Of a stretch of DNA of 64,000 nucleotides, positions 53,686-62,266 are shown piece after piece. Every line of letters starts with the position of its first letter. Positions within the stretch are counted from its first letter, which is position 1. The stretch is from Streptomyces mangrovi (lineage in GTDB: Bacteria; Actinomycetota; Actinomycetes; Streptomycetales; Streptomycetaceae). The notes under the pieces are model-generated. The model made no database searches and was not told the DNA's origin. It saw nothing but the letters and a program-made list of their open reading frames with translations. The position numbers were made by a program, and so were the translations under genes. The stretch covers positions 310,001 to 374,000 of the forward strand of contig NZ_FOSG01000005.1 of the NCBI RefSeq assembly GCF_900114215.1, read 5' to 3'.

Positions 53686-55913
53686 TCCCCGGTCCCCCGG
53701 GCCGCCGGGACGGCCGCACCGGTTGTCACCCCGGTCTCCCTCCGCAGCGCTTCCAGGCCGTACCGCTCCTCGACGTCCACCGCCTCGTCACCCCAGTGGA
53801 GCTCCTTCAGCAGCGGGAGGATCTGGTGCTTCCAGACCCGGTCCAGTCCCTTGGGAGTGGTGTGGACGGCCGGCCGCATCAGATAGGAGGGGCCGATCCG
53901 GAAGTCGCGGTCCTCCAGCTCCGCCTGCTCGATGCGCCCGTTGAGGGCGTCGAGCAGCAGCGCCGCGTCCTGGGGGAGACTCTTCTTCTTCAGCCAGTCG
54001 GCGAGGACGGTGTCCACCGGCGGCTTGGCCGGGTGCAGTTCCATGAAGGAGAAGCGGCGCCGCATGGCCGCGTCCAGCAGGGCGATGGAGCGGTCGGTGG
54101 TGTTCATCGTGCCGAGAATGACCAGGTTGCGCGGCAGCCAGAAGCGGCGCCCCTCGTCGGATCCGTACAGCAGCTGGACGAACTCGTCACGGTACTCCAG
54201 CAGGAAGTACAGCTCGCCGAAGACCTTGGCCAGGTGCCCCCGGTTGATCTCGTCGATGACCAGGACGAAGTTCTCGCCCGGGTTGTCGCGGGCCTTCTCG
54301 GCGATGGTCTTCAGCGGGCCCGGCACCAGGTCGAAGACGATGCCGGACCCCGCGTCCGACAGGTCCCCGGCCGCGGGCTTCCCTTTCGCCTCCGTGCCCT
54401 CCCGCGGCGTCAGGGGCACGGCGCGCGGCCGGAAGCCCTCGAAGAAGTCCTCGTAGGAGTAGGCGGGGTGGAACTGCACCAGCGCGACGTTGGCCTCGCG
54501 GCCTCCGGTGAGGTGGCGGGCCAGGGCGAGCGCGGTGAAGGTCTTTCCCGTGCCGGGCGGGCCGTACAGGATCAACTGGGGGCGGTCGCGCAGCAGTTCC
54601 ACGCAGTCCTGGAGCCACTCGGTGTCCCGCATGGTCAGCTTCCCGGCCAGCTCGTCCGTCGCGTCCGGCAGCTCGGCGGCGTCCGCGCCGCCCGTCGGGC
54701 TCTGCTCGGGGTCCTCGTCGAGCAGCACCTCCAGGTCGCCGGTGAACTCGGAGATCTCCACCAGTCCGGCGCCCGGGTTGCCCAGCGGCCCGGCCAGGGC
54801 CTTGGGCAGGTCCGCCAGGCTCAGCGGGCTGTCGAGGTTGCTCCAATCCACGGACCGCTGGAGGACGGTGCCGCCGCCGGTGACCGTCTGTACGGTCTCG
54901 CCAGTGATCGTACCCAGGTAGACCTGGTCGCCATCGGTGGTAGCCACGATGTCGCCCTTCCGCATGCGCGAGAGGAAGGTGTGGAAGGCCGTGGCCGTCT
55001 CGTTGCGCCGGGACTGGCTCAGGTCGGAGTAGTGGGTGTCGACAAGGTTCCTGATCAGCCCCGTCGCGGCGCCCTCCCCGAGGCCCGGAAGGCGTTCCGC
55101 GGGGAGGGTGCAGACCTTCCTCTCCCGCCACAGCCCGCGGATCAGCGCCGCTCCCCTGGCGTCGGCTCCGCGAATGAGCCAGGCCCGGCGGGGGCTGTCC
55201 GCGTCCGGTGACGCCTCGGGTCCGGCTTCGGACACCTGCCGCTGAAGCTCCTCCGCCGGAATCTCCTTGTCCAGCCGCGCCCGTACGGCGTGCCCGCCGG
55301 AGGCCGCCGCGTCGTAGGCGGCGTCGCGTTCCAGGGAGGTGCGCCAGCCGTCGTACTCGCTGTCCGCCAGACCGAGTTCCTCCGGGACCTCCCCGTCGTC
55401 GCCCAGGACCAGATGCCAGCCGCGCGGCCGGGAGCCCTGGAGCCAGACCAGCAGAAAGCCCCTGTCCAGTCCGACGGCGCGGGCGAGCTGCCCGGCCCGG
55501 ACCCACTGCCCCAGGTCGGCCAGCGCCCCCAGCACCGCCTCGACCCGGTCGAAGGCGGGCCGTTCCCGGTCCCAGTAGGCGTAGCGCTCATAAGCCCGCC
55601 GCAGGAAGGCGACCGGGTCGTCGGCGAACTCGGCCAGCGCCAGCCGCCCCGGGCCGGTGAGGCGCCATACGCGTCCCGTCTTGCGCAGCCAGCCGGCCTT
55701 GACCAGGTTGATGCTCTCGTACCGCAGTTTCGTCTTGGGTCCGGTGGCCTGCGGGGGGAGCGCGGCCTCCCACTCCGGCACCAGCGACGGATCCGTCTTC
55801 TGGACCCGCTGCCACACCTCTCCGAACGCCAGCCCGTGGTCGTCCGGCAGCCCTGCGAGTACGTCCATCGCGGCCCGTACGACACGCGCGCTCATCTCGA
55901 AAACGGCGGTCAT
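53682..55913 (-). CDS. mcrB: McrB-family AAA+ restriction GTPase
   Basis: This 743-residue protein has an N-terminal winged-helix domain like that of Mrr (about 5-85: VWQRVQKTDPSLVPEWEAALPPQ ... LTGPGRLALAEFA). A long middle region (about 90-430) holds a small beta-barrel segment (KGDIVATTDGDQVYLGTITGE) suited to reading modified bases. The McrB AAA+ motor follows: GPPGTGKT (about 448-455), LVIDEINRG (about 550) and GTMNTTDRSIALLDAAMRRRF. It is longer than E. coli McrB (459 residues) owing to the extra N-terminal part. ATG at 55913. It is the first gene of the minus-strand defence operon. Confidence 0.9.
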   Translation of the reverse strand: MTAVFEMSARVVRAAMDVLAGLPDDHGLAFGEVWQRVQKTDPSLVPEWEAALPPQATGPKTKLRYESINLVKAGWLRKTGRVWRLTGPGRLALAEFADDPVAFLRRAYERYAYWDRERPAFDRVEAVLGALADLGQWVRAGQLARAVGLDRGFLLVWLQGSRPRGWHLVLGDDGEVPEELGLADSEYDGWRTSLERDAAYDAAASGGHAVRARLDKEIPAEELQRQVSEAGPEASPDADSPRRAWLIRGADARGAALIRGLWRERKVCTLPAERLPGLGEGAATGLIRNLVDTHYSDLSQSRRNETATAFHTFLSRMRKGDIVATTDGDQVYLGTITGETVQTVTGGGTVLQRSVDWSNLDSPLSLADLPKALAGPLGNPGAGLVEISEFTGDLEVLLDEDPEQSPTGGADAAELPDATDELAGKLTMRDTEWLQDCVELLRDRPQLILYGPPGTGKTFTALALARHLTGGREANVALVQFHPAYSYEDFFEGFRPRAVPLTPREGTEAKGKPAAGDLSDAGSGIVFDLVPGPLKTIAEKARDNPGENFVLVIDEINRGHLAKVFGELYFLLEYRDEFVQLLYGSDEGRRFWLPRNLVILGTMNTTDRSIALLDAAMRRRFSFMELHPAKPPVDTVLADWLKKKSLPQDAALLLDALNGRIEQAELEDRDFRIGPSYLMRPAVHTTPKGLDRVWKHQILPLLKELHWGDEAVDVEERYGLEALRRETGVTTGAAVPAARGTGE

Positions 55914-56132
55914 GGCGCCCCCTGCCCCTGCTGCCCTCCGCCCCGCCGCCACGTGGGGCGGGGCTGGGCGGTCGGTCGGTGATCAGTCCGTGCGCCCAAC
56001 ATAGCGGGCACTGCCGACAGTCCGGCCCCGTACCGGCACGCCCGGTGACGATGCCGCTCCGGCGGAGCGGGGTACTTCCGGGCGGGTGCCGCAGGGACGG
56101 GGACGGGAGCGCGGTGGAGCGGCGGGCGGCGC

Positions 56133-56648
56133 CTACGACGGCTCGCGCCGGGCGGGTACTCGGCAGCGCACCTGCTTGCCGATGGACCAGCGCCGCACCT
56201 GCCAGCCCGGGGCGAGCAGGTCGAGCAGGCCGAGCCCGCGCCCGGACTCGGCCACCGCGCTGTCCAGCGGCACCGTCCCGCGGCGCGGCAGGGCGCTGAG
56301 GTCGGGATCGGGGTCGTGGACGTTGACGGCGACGCCGTAGGAGGCCGCGTACACCTCCACCACCACCGGTACGTGGTCGCCGCACGCGCGCACCGAGTTG
56401 CCGACCAGTTCGGAGACGACGAGCTGCGCGTTGTCGACGTCCTCGGCCACGATGCCGTGCCCGCGCAGCACCATCGGGACCAGCCGCCGCACCGACCGCA
56501 GGGCGGCGCCCGACGTGCACACGTGCGCCACGAAGCCGTTGGCGCGAGGCCGCAGGTAGTAGCCGGGCACGTTGGGGCTCGGCGGCACTCCGGGAATCCC
56601 GGAGACCCCGGAGGGACGGTGGGCGAGTTCGGCGGAGATGGGGTGCAT
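56133..56648 (-). CDS. ATP-binding regulatory protein (HATPase)
   Basis: A 171-residue single-domain GHKL ATPase with N box VSELVGNSVRACG, a degenerate G1 loop (VHDPDPDLS) and G2 box SGRGLGLLDLLAPGW. It carries an N-terminal extension of about 40 residues rich in Pro and Gly. ATG at 56648 has GAGGAGACG upstream. It is divergent from the HTH gene at 56842 and repeats the arrangement at 32396-33012. Role: probable anti-sigma-type switch, by family. Confidence 0.82.
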   Translation of the reverse strand: MHPISAELAHRPSGVSGIPGVPPSPNVPGYYLRPRANGFVAHVCTSGAALRSVRRLVPMVLRGHGIVAEDVDNAQLVVSELVGNSVRACGDHVPVVVEVYAASYGVAVNVHDPDPDLSALPRRGTVPLDSAVAESGRGLGLLDLLAPGWQVRRWSIGKQVRCRVPARREPS

Positions 56649-56841
56649 ATGTCGTCTCCTCGTGGTCGGGCGGTGGCGGGCGTGCGCCGCACGGCGCGTT
56701 GCCGGGCGGCGTGACTGCCGCCCACCAGCAGCATCGACCGGTCAGTAATATTTCTCCACGAGGTGGAAAGTTTTCTACCCGAACGAGTGACTTTCCTGTC
56801 GAGAAGTTCGGTCCCAGCCCCCTGCCTGCCAGACTCCGGCC

Positions 56842-57708
56842 ATGCCCAACTCCCCTCTGACTCCGACGATCCGCCGCCGACGACTGGGCGCGGCACTCCG
56901 GCGCCTCCGCACCGACGCGGGCATGACCCTCGAAGCGGCTGCCACGGCCATGGGCTGGAAGAGCCCGAAACTCTCGAAGATCGAGAACGCCACCCAGGCC
57001 ATCCACCCGTCGGACGTGAGCGCTCTGCTGACGGTGTACGGAGTCGATGACCCAACGGTCGTCGGCGCGCTGGAGGGCCTGGCGCGGGACGCCGGGAAGA
57101 GAGGCTGGTGGCAGACCTACAGCGGAGTCGTCTCGCCTTCCTACGCCGACTACATCTCTCTCGAAGCCGACGCCGAAGCGATTCACTCCTGGTCGCCGCT
57201 GGTCGTTCCCGGCCTGCTCCAGACAGCCGCCTACGCACGGGAAGTGATCGCGGGTGTGACGACCACCCGCACACCCGAGGAGGTGGCCGCACTGGCCGAG
57301 GTGAGGATGGCGCGTCAGTCCGTCCTCACCCGCCCCGGCTCGCCCCTGGAGCTATGGGCGGTCATCCATGAAGCGGCACTTCACCAGCGCTTCACCGTAC
57401 GCCCGACGATCATGCGCGAGCAACTGCGGCGCCTGCTGGACACGGCTGACATCCCCAACATCACCGTGCAGTTGATGCCGCTGGACTCCACAGCTCATCC
57501 CGGCGTTCTGGGCAGCTTCACGCTCAGCTCCTTCCCCTCCCCCATGCCGCCCGTCGTCCTGCTGGAGAACCTCAGCGGTGCGGCATACGTTGAGGGCGAC
57601 GAAGCGACCCCCTTCGCCAAGGCTTTCGACCGCATCCGCGCGACGGCCCTGTCCGTGGAGGACTCGCTCGCGAGGATCGCCGAGATGGAAGAGGGACACC
57701 GGAGATGA
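56842..57708 (+). CDS. HTH (XRE) regulator with DUF5753 domain
   Basis: A 288-residue regulator with XRE HTH at about 8-60 (GAALRRLRTDAGMTLEAAATAMGWKSPKLSKIENATQAI) and DUF5753 (about 95-285: EAIHSWSPLVVPGLLQTAAYAREV, RMARQSVL, ITVQLMPLDSTAHPGVLGSF). It belongs to a different subfamily from the regulator at 33012, so the two are not a recent copy of each other. ATG at 56842; its stop overlaps the DUF397 start (ATGA). Confidence 0.92.
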   Translation: MPNSPLTPTIRRRRLGAALRRLRTDAGMTLEAAATAMGWKSPKLSKIENATQAIHPSDVSALLTVYGVDDPTVVGALEGLARDAGKRGWWQTYSGVVSPSYADYISLEADAEAIHSWSPLVVPGLLQTAAYAREVIAGVTTTRTPEEVAALAEVRMARQSVLTRPGSPLELWAVIHEAALHQRFTVRPTIMREQLRRLLDTADIPNITVQLMPLDSTAHPGVLGSFTLSSFPSPMPPVVLLENLSGAAYVEGDEATPFAKAFDRIRATALSVEDSLARIAEMEEGHRR

Positions 57709-57926
57709 CCGACCCCAAGGCAGAGCTCTACGCATACGACCTGACGGGCGCCATATGGCGGAAGTCTTCGGCCAGCGGAGCCGAACACGACTGCGTGGAG
57801 GTCACCGACCTACCCGGCGGCGGCAAGGCCGTACGCGACTCCAAGCGGCCCGACGCCGCTCCCCTGCGCTACACAGCCTCCGAGTGGGAGGCGTTCCGGC
57901 AGAGGGTTATCGCCGGGGAGCTTTGA
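57705..57926 (+). CDS. DUF397 small protein
   Basis: This 73-residue protein has the family core AIWRKSSASGAEHDCVEVTDLPGGGKAVRDSKRPD and a C-terminal EWEAFRQRVIAGEL. It is coupled to the upstream HTH gene by a four-base overlap. Unlike the left copy, no perfect palindromic terminator follows; instead come relics of a second DUF397 gene and of a lipoprotein gene. Confidence 0.9.
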   Translation: MTDPKAELYAYDLTGAIWRKSSASGAEHDCVEVTDLPGGGKAVRDSKRPDAAPLRYTASEWEAFRQRVIAGEL

Positions 57927-58112
57927 CCGGCGGCATCTTTCTGTCAGAGCGGGCGTCGGTTCCAGAAGCAGGGCTGTTCGTCCACTCCCGTGTCAACGGG
58001 TTGTCCGCCGGTTCGCTGCCGGAGTCCGCCCACGCACTGAACACGGACATGCCCGAGCCCTTCGAGCTTCTCAGGGCACCGGCCTGCGCCCCGCCCGGCG
58101 CTGCCGCTTTTC

Positions 58113-58168
58113 GTGTCTCCCGCCGTTTGGTCGGCCTTCACCACCCAGAAGCGGTCTTACGTCCGTGA
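58113..58168 (+). pseudogene. 3' end of a second DUF397 gene
   Basis: The frame VSPAVWSAFTT followed by QKRSYVREP matches the end of the DUF397 protein at 33878-34069 (SPAAWSAFTTHAAGSRP). Base identity with the left copy runs on into the terminator region. The 5' part of the gene is missing. Confidence 0.7.
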
Positions 58169-58171
58169 ACC

Positions 58172-58204
58172 TGCGAACGGCTGGTGGGGCGGCGCGTACA
58201 CGCC
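58172..58204. repeat. Decayed copy of the DUF397 terminator
   Basis: CGAACGGCTGGTGGGGC and the next bases repeat the left arm and centre of the palindrome at 34076-34123, but most of the right arm is gone. It connects the DUF397 relic to the lipoprotein relic. Confidence 0.65.
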
Positions 58205-58209
58205 GCTCC

Positions 58210-58366
58210 GACGGTACGCCTCCGTGAAGGTTCGAGCTCCGCTCGCCAGCAGTCGGGGCTGTCCGCGTCGACGCGCTCTACGTAGGCGTCCAGGAGGTAG
58301 TGGCCCTTCTCCCCTGGTACACGTGCCGACCAGGAGTGCCCTGCCGATGCAGCGACTCACCGACGA
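58210..58366 (-). pseudogene. Lipoprotein gene remnant
   Basis: Read on the minus strand with small frame corrections, this stretch gives GHYLLDAYVERVDADSPDCW and then AELEPFTEAY, matching GHYILDVSVERFDVSEPDGW and EELERFAEAY of the lipoprotein at 34874. There is no start, lipobox or intact frame. Confidence 0.65.
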
Positions 58367-58449
58367 CCCCGTTGGCACCCGCTGTCACCGCGTGCGTACC
58401 TTATGTTTCCGGCTCGACCGCAGGAAGCCGTAGGGGGAGGACAACACGG

Positions 58450-58908
58450 ATGTCGTTCGACGACGAGTGGAACCGGCTGGTGACGGCCGCGGAGGAGCGC
58501 AAGGCCACACAGACGCGGCTGAACCAGCTCGACGGCGGGGGCGGCCGGGGCAAGAGCGCCGACTCCTCGCACGGTGAACTGACCGTGAAGCAGAAAGACC
58601 TGGCGGCCATCGGAGACGCGGCGTTCAGACTGCGCGAGCGGCTGATCAAGGACGGTGACCGCGCCCGGGCCAGCGGCTACGCGGCGGCCGCCGCCCTGAG
58701 CCGGGACTTCGAGATCGGCAGTGCTCTGGACTACGTCACGACCCGGTGGCGAGACCAGCTTCGGACCCTCACCGACGCCTGCGGCCACATCTCCAACCAC
58801 CTGGAATACAGCGACAAGGCCCATGCCGACAACGAGCAGCACATCAGCGGCCTCTTCAACAGCCTCACCCACCTGAACGAAGGCTTTGACGAGAGGACCC
58901 AGCGCTGA
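58450..58908 (+). CDS. Small WXG-like partner protein (right copy)
   Basis: A 152-residue protein, exactly the length of its paralogue at 37504. It starts MSFDDEWNRLVTAAEERKATQTRLNQLDGGGG, has LTVKQKDLAAIGDAA and ends with a helix pair holding WRDQLRTLTDACGHISNHLEYS. GGGGGAGG precedes the ATG at 58450. Its stop and the next start share one base (TGATG), so the pair is translationally coupled, as expected for co-folded secretion partners. Confidence 0.85.
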   Translation: MSFDDEWNRLVTAAEERKATQTRLNQLDGGGGRGKSADSSHGELTVKQKDLAAIGDAAFRLRERLIKDGDRARASGYAAAAALSRDFEIGSALDYVTTRWRDQLRTLTDACGHISNHLEYSDKAHADNEQHISGLFNSLTHLNEGFDERTQR

Positions 58909-61085
58909 TGGACTTCGACGCCCTGCTCTACGCCGACTTCTCCAAGCTGAACACGGCCGTCGATGACTGGTCGGACATGGTCGGCCGCCTCAAGGACCTG
59001 GAGGAGGAGGCCAAGTCCGATCTCAAGGCGAAGGCGCTGAAGGCCGACTGGACCGGCAGCAACGCCGATGTGACCCGCGAGTTCATCGAGAAGACCGCCG
59101 GTGAGTTCACCGACGCCCACACCCAGGCCACCTCCATCCGCAACATCCTCAAGGACACCCGTGACGAGCTGGTGGAGTACCGCAGGCAGCTCAAGGAGGC
59201 CATCGAGCGCGGCACGGCGAAGAACCTGACGGTGCGGGGCACCGGTGACGGCGGCTTCACCGTCACCGTGAACGTCCACCCCGACCGTGCGGCCGAGGAC
59301 ACCGGAGTCCCCGAGCGCAGCCCTCAGGACGCTACCGATCTGCGCGACGAGATCCGGGGCATCCTCAAGAAAGCCCGCAACAGCGACACCACCGCGGCCA
59401 AGGTCCTGCGGGCCCTCGTGGATCAGTCGGACTACGGATTCTCCGACGGATACTACAAAGACCGCGACTCCGCCGCCGAGGCCATCAGAACAGCCGAGAA
59501 GATGGCGAAGATCGTCCGGAAGGGCGATCCCTCACTGGAGGAACTGGCGAGCCTCGACCACAGCCTTGAGAAGTACGCCGACGACCCCCTCTTCGCCGAC
59601 AGGTTCGCATCCCGGTCCGGTGGCAAGGAGACACTCCAGTTCTGGAGCAACGTCACGTCCACCCATGCCGGCGCCCGGGGCGACGACCTCGAGATGCTCA
59701 AAAGCCTTCAGGAGAACATGAGCGTCACGCTGGCCACCGCCACGCAATCCGACAGCATCGGGATGCAGCGCTGGGAGAAAGAGGTGATGAGGGAGGGCAA
59801 CACGGCGTTCCGCGGTGATCCGATGAAGGGTCTGACCGGTCCTCTGGGGCTCCAGGTCATGAGCAGCCTCATGGGCCACGGAAGCTTCGACAGCAAGTTC
59901 CTCGACGAGTACGGGAAACTGGTCTGGGAGAAGGACCGGAGTACCGCACTGGGGCCGGGACACACCAAAGAGGTCTGGGAGAACCACGGCTACTTCGACC
60001 TTGTCTTCGGGAAGGGTGACGGACAGGACCCGGTCAACGGGTTCATGAACGCCTTGTCCCACAACCCTGACGCCGCGGAATCCTTCTTCAAGGACAAAAC
60101 CCATACCGAGCATATGCTCGAAAGCACGAAGAACACCGACCGCGGGACGCCTGTGTCACGGGCGCTGGAAGCGGCCGTGACAGGAGTTCCGCACGGCGGT
60201 GAGGTCCCTGCCGAGCCCATCCCTCACAGCAGGGATCAGGTGGAGATCGTCAAGAACGTGATGCACGTGATCGCGGAGCCGGGCGGAGAGAAACTGGTCG
60301 ACGAAGCCACGGGGGAGAGCCTGGGGCACATCGCTGCCGCATATATGCCGGAGATCAACCGCGCGATTGCGGGAAGAGGCGCAGAGACGATCTTCATCAC
60401 GAACAGCGAGGCCCCCAATGAGCTAAGTCAGTCCGACGCGTACAGGTTCCTCTACAACTTGGCGAAAGATGACGACGCGTACGCCTCCGTGATCTACGGG
60501 CAGAATATCTACACCAGCAGTTCGATCGAGGCACATATCGCCAATCCGGACTTCTACGACGGCACCACCAAGGATGCAATAGGCACTATCGCCAAGAACT
60601 CCGGGATCATTGAAGGGGTGATGGCCAACTCTCGCCAGGACATAGAGATAGGAAACTCCGTCGAGCGCGACGAGAAGACGAACAAGGCGTTCGAGCAGCA
60701 GGGGGAATTTTTCAAGACCGTGGTTTCCACCGCCACAGCCGTTGGCGCGGCAGCACTCGTTCCGCAAACCCTCGCAGGCCAGGTCGCGGCCGCAGCGGCA
60801 AGTTCGTTCTTCGCCGGAACTGCCGCCATCAGGATCGACCACATCTACGAGGGTCGCCAGATGGACGGAACCGACGAGGCGATCTACCGGAGCAGCCAAG
60901 GTTTTTTCAATGCGGAGGAATCCGGCACGAAATCCATACAGGATGCCGCCGACCATGCCCTGGAAAAACATGATTCAGATCTCCCTCCGGATGACATGAA
61001 GAACTTCATCCGGAAAGAATTCAAGGATGGCTGGGTCAACAGTGACAGCCTCCTGGAAAGCTCAACCAAGCGCCCCAGCCCGTGA
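58908..61085 (+). CDS. Large helical WXG/ESX-type protein (DUF6571-like, right copy)
   Basis: A 725-residue paralogue of the protein at 35409. The N-terminal helical hairpin (AVDDWSDMVGRLKDLEEEAKSDLKAKALKADWTGSNADVTREF), the middle (QVMSSLMGHGSFDSKFLDEYGKLVWEKD, DPVNGFMNALSHNPDAAESFF) and a late hydrophobic segment (about 600-650: TATAVGAAALVPQTLAGQVAAAAASSFF) all correspond. The last third uses more A/T-ending codons than the rest. No enzymatic motif was seen. Likely a type VII-exported protein; no ESX core gene lies in the window. Confidence 0.85.
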   Translation: MDFDALLYADFSKLNTAVDDWSDMVGRLKDLEEEAKSDLKAKALKADWTGSNADVTREFIEKTAGEFTDAHTQATSIRNILKDTRDELVEYRRQLKEAIERGTAKNLTVRGTGDGGFTVTVNVHPDRAAEDTGVPERSPQDATDLRDEIRGILKKARNSDTTAAKVLRALVDQSDYGFSDGYYKDRDSAAEAIRTAEKMAKIVRKGDPSLEELASLDHSLEKYADDPLFADRFASRSGGKETLQFWSNVTSTHAGARGDDLEMLKSLQENMSVTLATATQSDSIGMQRWEKEVMREGNTAFRGDPMKGLTGPLGLQVMSSLMGHGSFDSKFLDEYGKLVWEKDRSTALGPGHTKEVWENHGYFDLVFGKGDGQDPVNGFMNALSHNPDAAESFFKDKTHTEHMLESTKNTDRGTPVSRALEAAVTGVPHGGEVPAEPIPHSRDQVEIVKNVMHVIAEPGGEKLVDEATGESLGHIAAAYMPEINRAIAGRGAETIFITNSEAPNELSQSDAYRFLYNLAKDDDAYASVIYGQNIYTSSSIEAHIANPDFYDGTTKDAIGTIAKNSGIIEGVMANSRQDIEIGNSVERDEKTNKAFEQQGEFFKTVVSTATAVGAAALVPQTLAGQVAAAAASSFFAGTAAIRIDHIYEGRQMDGTDEAIYRSSQGFFNAEESGTKSIQDAADHALEKHDSDLPPDDMKNFIRKEFKDGWVNSDSLLESSTKRPSP

Positions 61086-61105
61086 GACTTACAGAGGAAC
61101 CAAAA

Positions 61106-61729
61106 ATGAAGAAGGAAAGCAAGGATGCACTTCTGGTCACTGCTTTGATCGCGGGGATTTCCGTTGTCGGCTTCCTAGGGTATCGGGAAATATTTCTGGA
61201 CGGCGTAGAGGATCTGCCGGACAGTGTATGCGACTCTGTAGTCGACACTTCAATCGCCGAAAGGGTGCTGCCGAGCACGAGGAAAGTGACCGTGCACACC
61301 ACTCAAGGCAGGCCGGGGGATGACATCATATTCAGTTGCTCTCTGATAACGGAAGAGGAGAGCATCCTTTCCGCCAGGGCGGAGATGATAAAAAACAGCC
61401 GGGAATCCTGGCGCAACTACCATGCGGAAAACAAAGACGGGAAGGCTGTTGACCTGACTGGTGGGATAGAGGCCACTTCCTGGCCCAGAGACGCGAGCAT
61501 CTACATCCCCTGCACGCCTCCGGACCCCGAGGAGGGTGTGGGTTCGCAGCCGTATGCGCTGATCGTGACGGCGGGCATGTTCAGCGAGAGCCGGGCCTCG
61601 GGAGACGAACTCCGGCAGGCGATCGTGGACATCGGCTTCCAGGTTGCCGAACGCGCCTACGAGGTGGCCGAGTGCAAGGAGAAGACCGACTTCCCTCCCC
61701 GTCCTCCACGGGCGGTCTCATCGCGGTGA
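61106..61729 (+). CDS. Membrane-anchored extracytoplasmic protein
   Basis: This 207-residue protein starts with ATG at 61106, behind AGAGGA; a GTG at 61082 overlapping the previous stop is an alternative. It has one N-terminal membrane helix (about 7-27, ALLVTALIAGISVVGFLGY) and an outside domain with four cysteines (DSVCDSV, FSCSLI, IPCTPP, VAECKEK), similar in spacing to the lipoprotein at 34874. It may take the lipoprotein's place in the right copy. Codon use (ATA, AAA, GAA, ACT) is unusually A/T-rich, suggesting recent acquisition. Confidence 0.8.
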   Translation: MKKESKDALLVTALIAGISVVGFLGYREIFLDGVEDLPDSVCDSVVDTSIAERVLPSTRKVTVHTTQGRPGDDIIFSCSLITEEESILSARAEMIKNSRESWRNYHAENKDGKAVDLTGGIEATSWPRDASIYIPCTPPDPEEGVGSQPYALIVTAGMFSESRASGDELRQAIVDIGFQVAERAYEVAECKEKTDFPPRPPRAVSSR

Positions 61730-62021
61730 GAACGCAAGGCCCGGCTCGCGCGCGGAGTGCCGTCCTCCTACTGGTGCCGGCGCACGCGGTGGCGGGCTAC
61801 CTCCTCTTCCTGGCGTACATGTCCGGGACCGCCAATCCGTGGGAGCCGGACGCCGCCGCCCACTCCGGTTTCACAGCGGGGCCGGCGCTGCTGGCCACCG
61901 GTGTCTGCGCCTGCTGACCTGGAGGTTCGTGAGAGCCGGGCGCCTGCGCCGGTGGTGGTACGCGCTCCCCGTGCTCCCGAACCTGGCCGCACTGCTGCGG
62001 CTGACCGTCCTCGCACCTTGA
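61726..62021 (+). pseudogene. Frameshifted small membrane protein
   Basis: GTG at 61726 overlaps the previous stop and opens VRTQGPARARSAVLLLVPAHAVAGYLLFLAYM ... AAAHSGFTAGPALLATGVCA, then hits TGA at 61917. With one base restored near 61912 it would continue LLTWRFVRAGRLRRWWYALPVLP ... LLRLTVLAP to 62021. It is a three-helix protein in its intact form. The homologue at 38062 is truncated instead of frameshifted. Confidence 0.75.
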
Positions 62022-62151
62022 GGTCAGTGCCGAAGGTGCCTTACGGGCCACCGTGCCGCAAGGTGATCGCCTGACGGCGCTGATCCGTCCTCTGCTCTGC
62101 CGCCGCCCTGTTCCCGGCGGTGGGTCGGTGCCGCCACAGGCGGCCTGGAAG

Positions 62152-62213
62152 GTCCCGTACGGGTCACGATCCGCGCCCGGCTTGGCCCCGGGCGGGCCGC
62201 GTGATGTGAGATG
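62152..62213. repeat. Shared flank sequence, right copy
   Basis: Counterpart of 38309-38373, again downstream of the small membrane-protein relic. The similarity ends just before the next gene, and 62022-62266 holds no other identifiable feature. Confidence 0.72.
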
Positions 62214-62266
62214 GGGGTGGAACACCCGTACGGGACGAACGAGACCGGAGACGGCGAAGGGCAGAC

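Noticed and set aside
32396..62213. Insertion sequences or CRISPR arrays in the island
   Set aside because: I found no transposase-like ORF, terminal inverted repeats with target duplications, or regularly spaced repeats.
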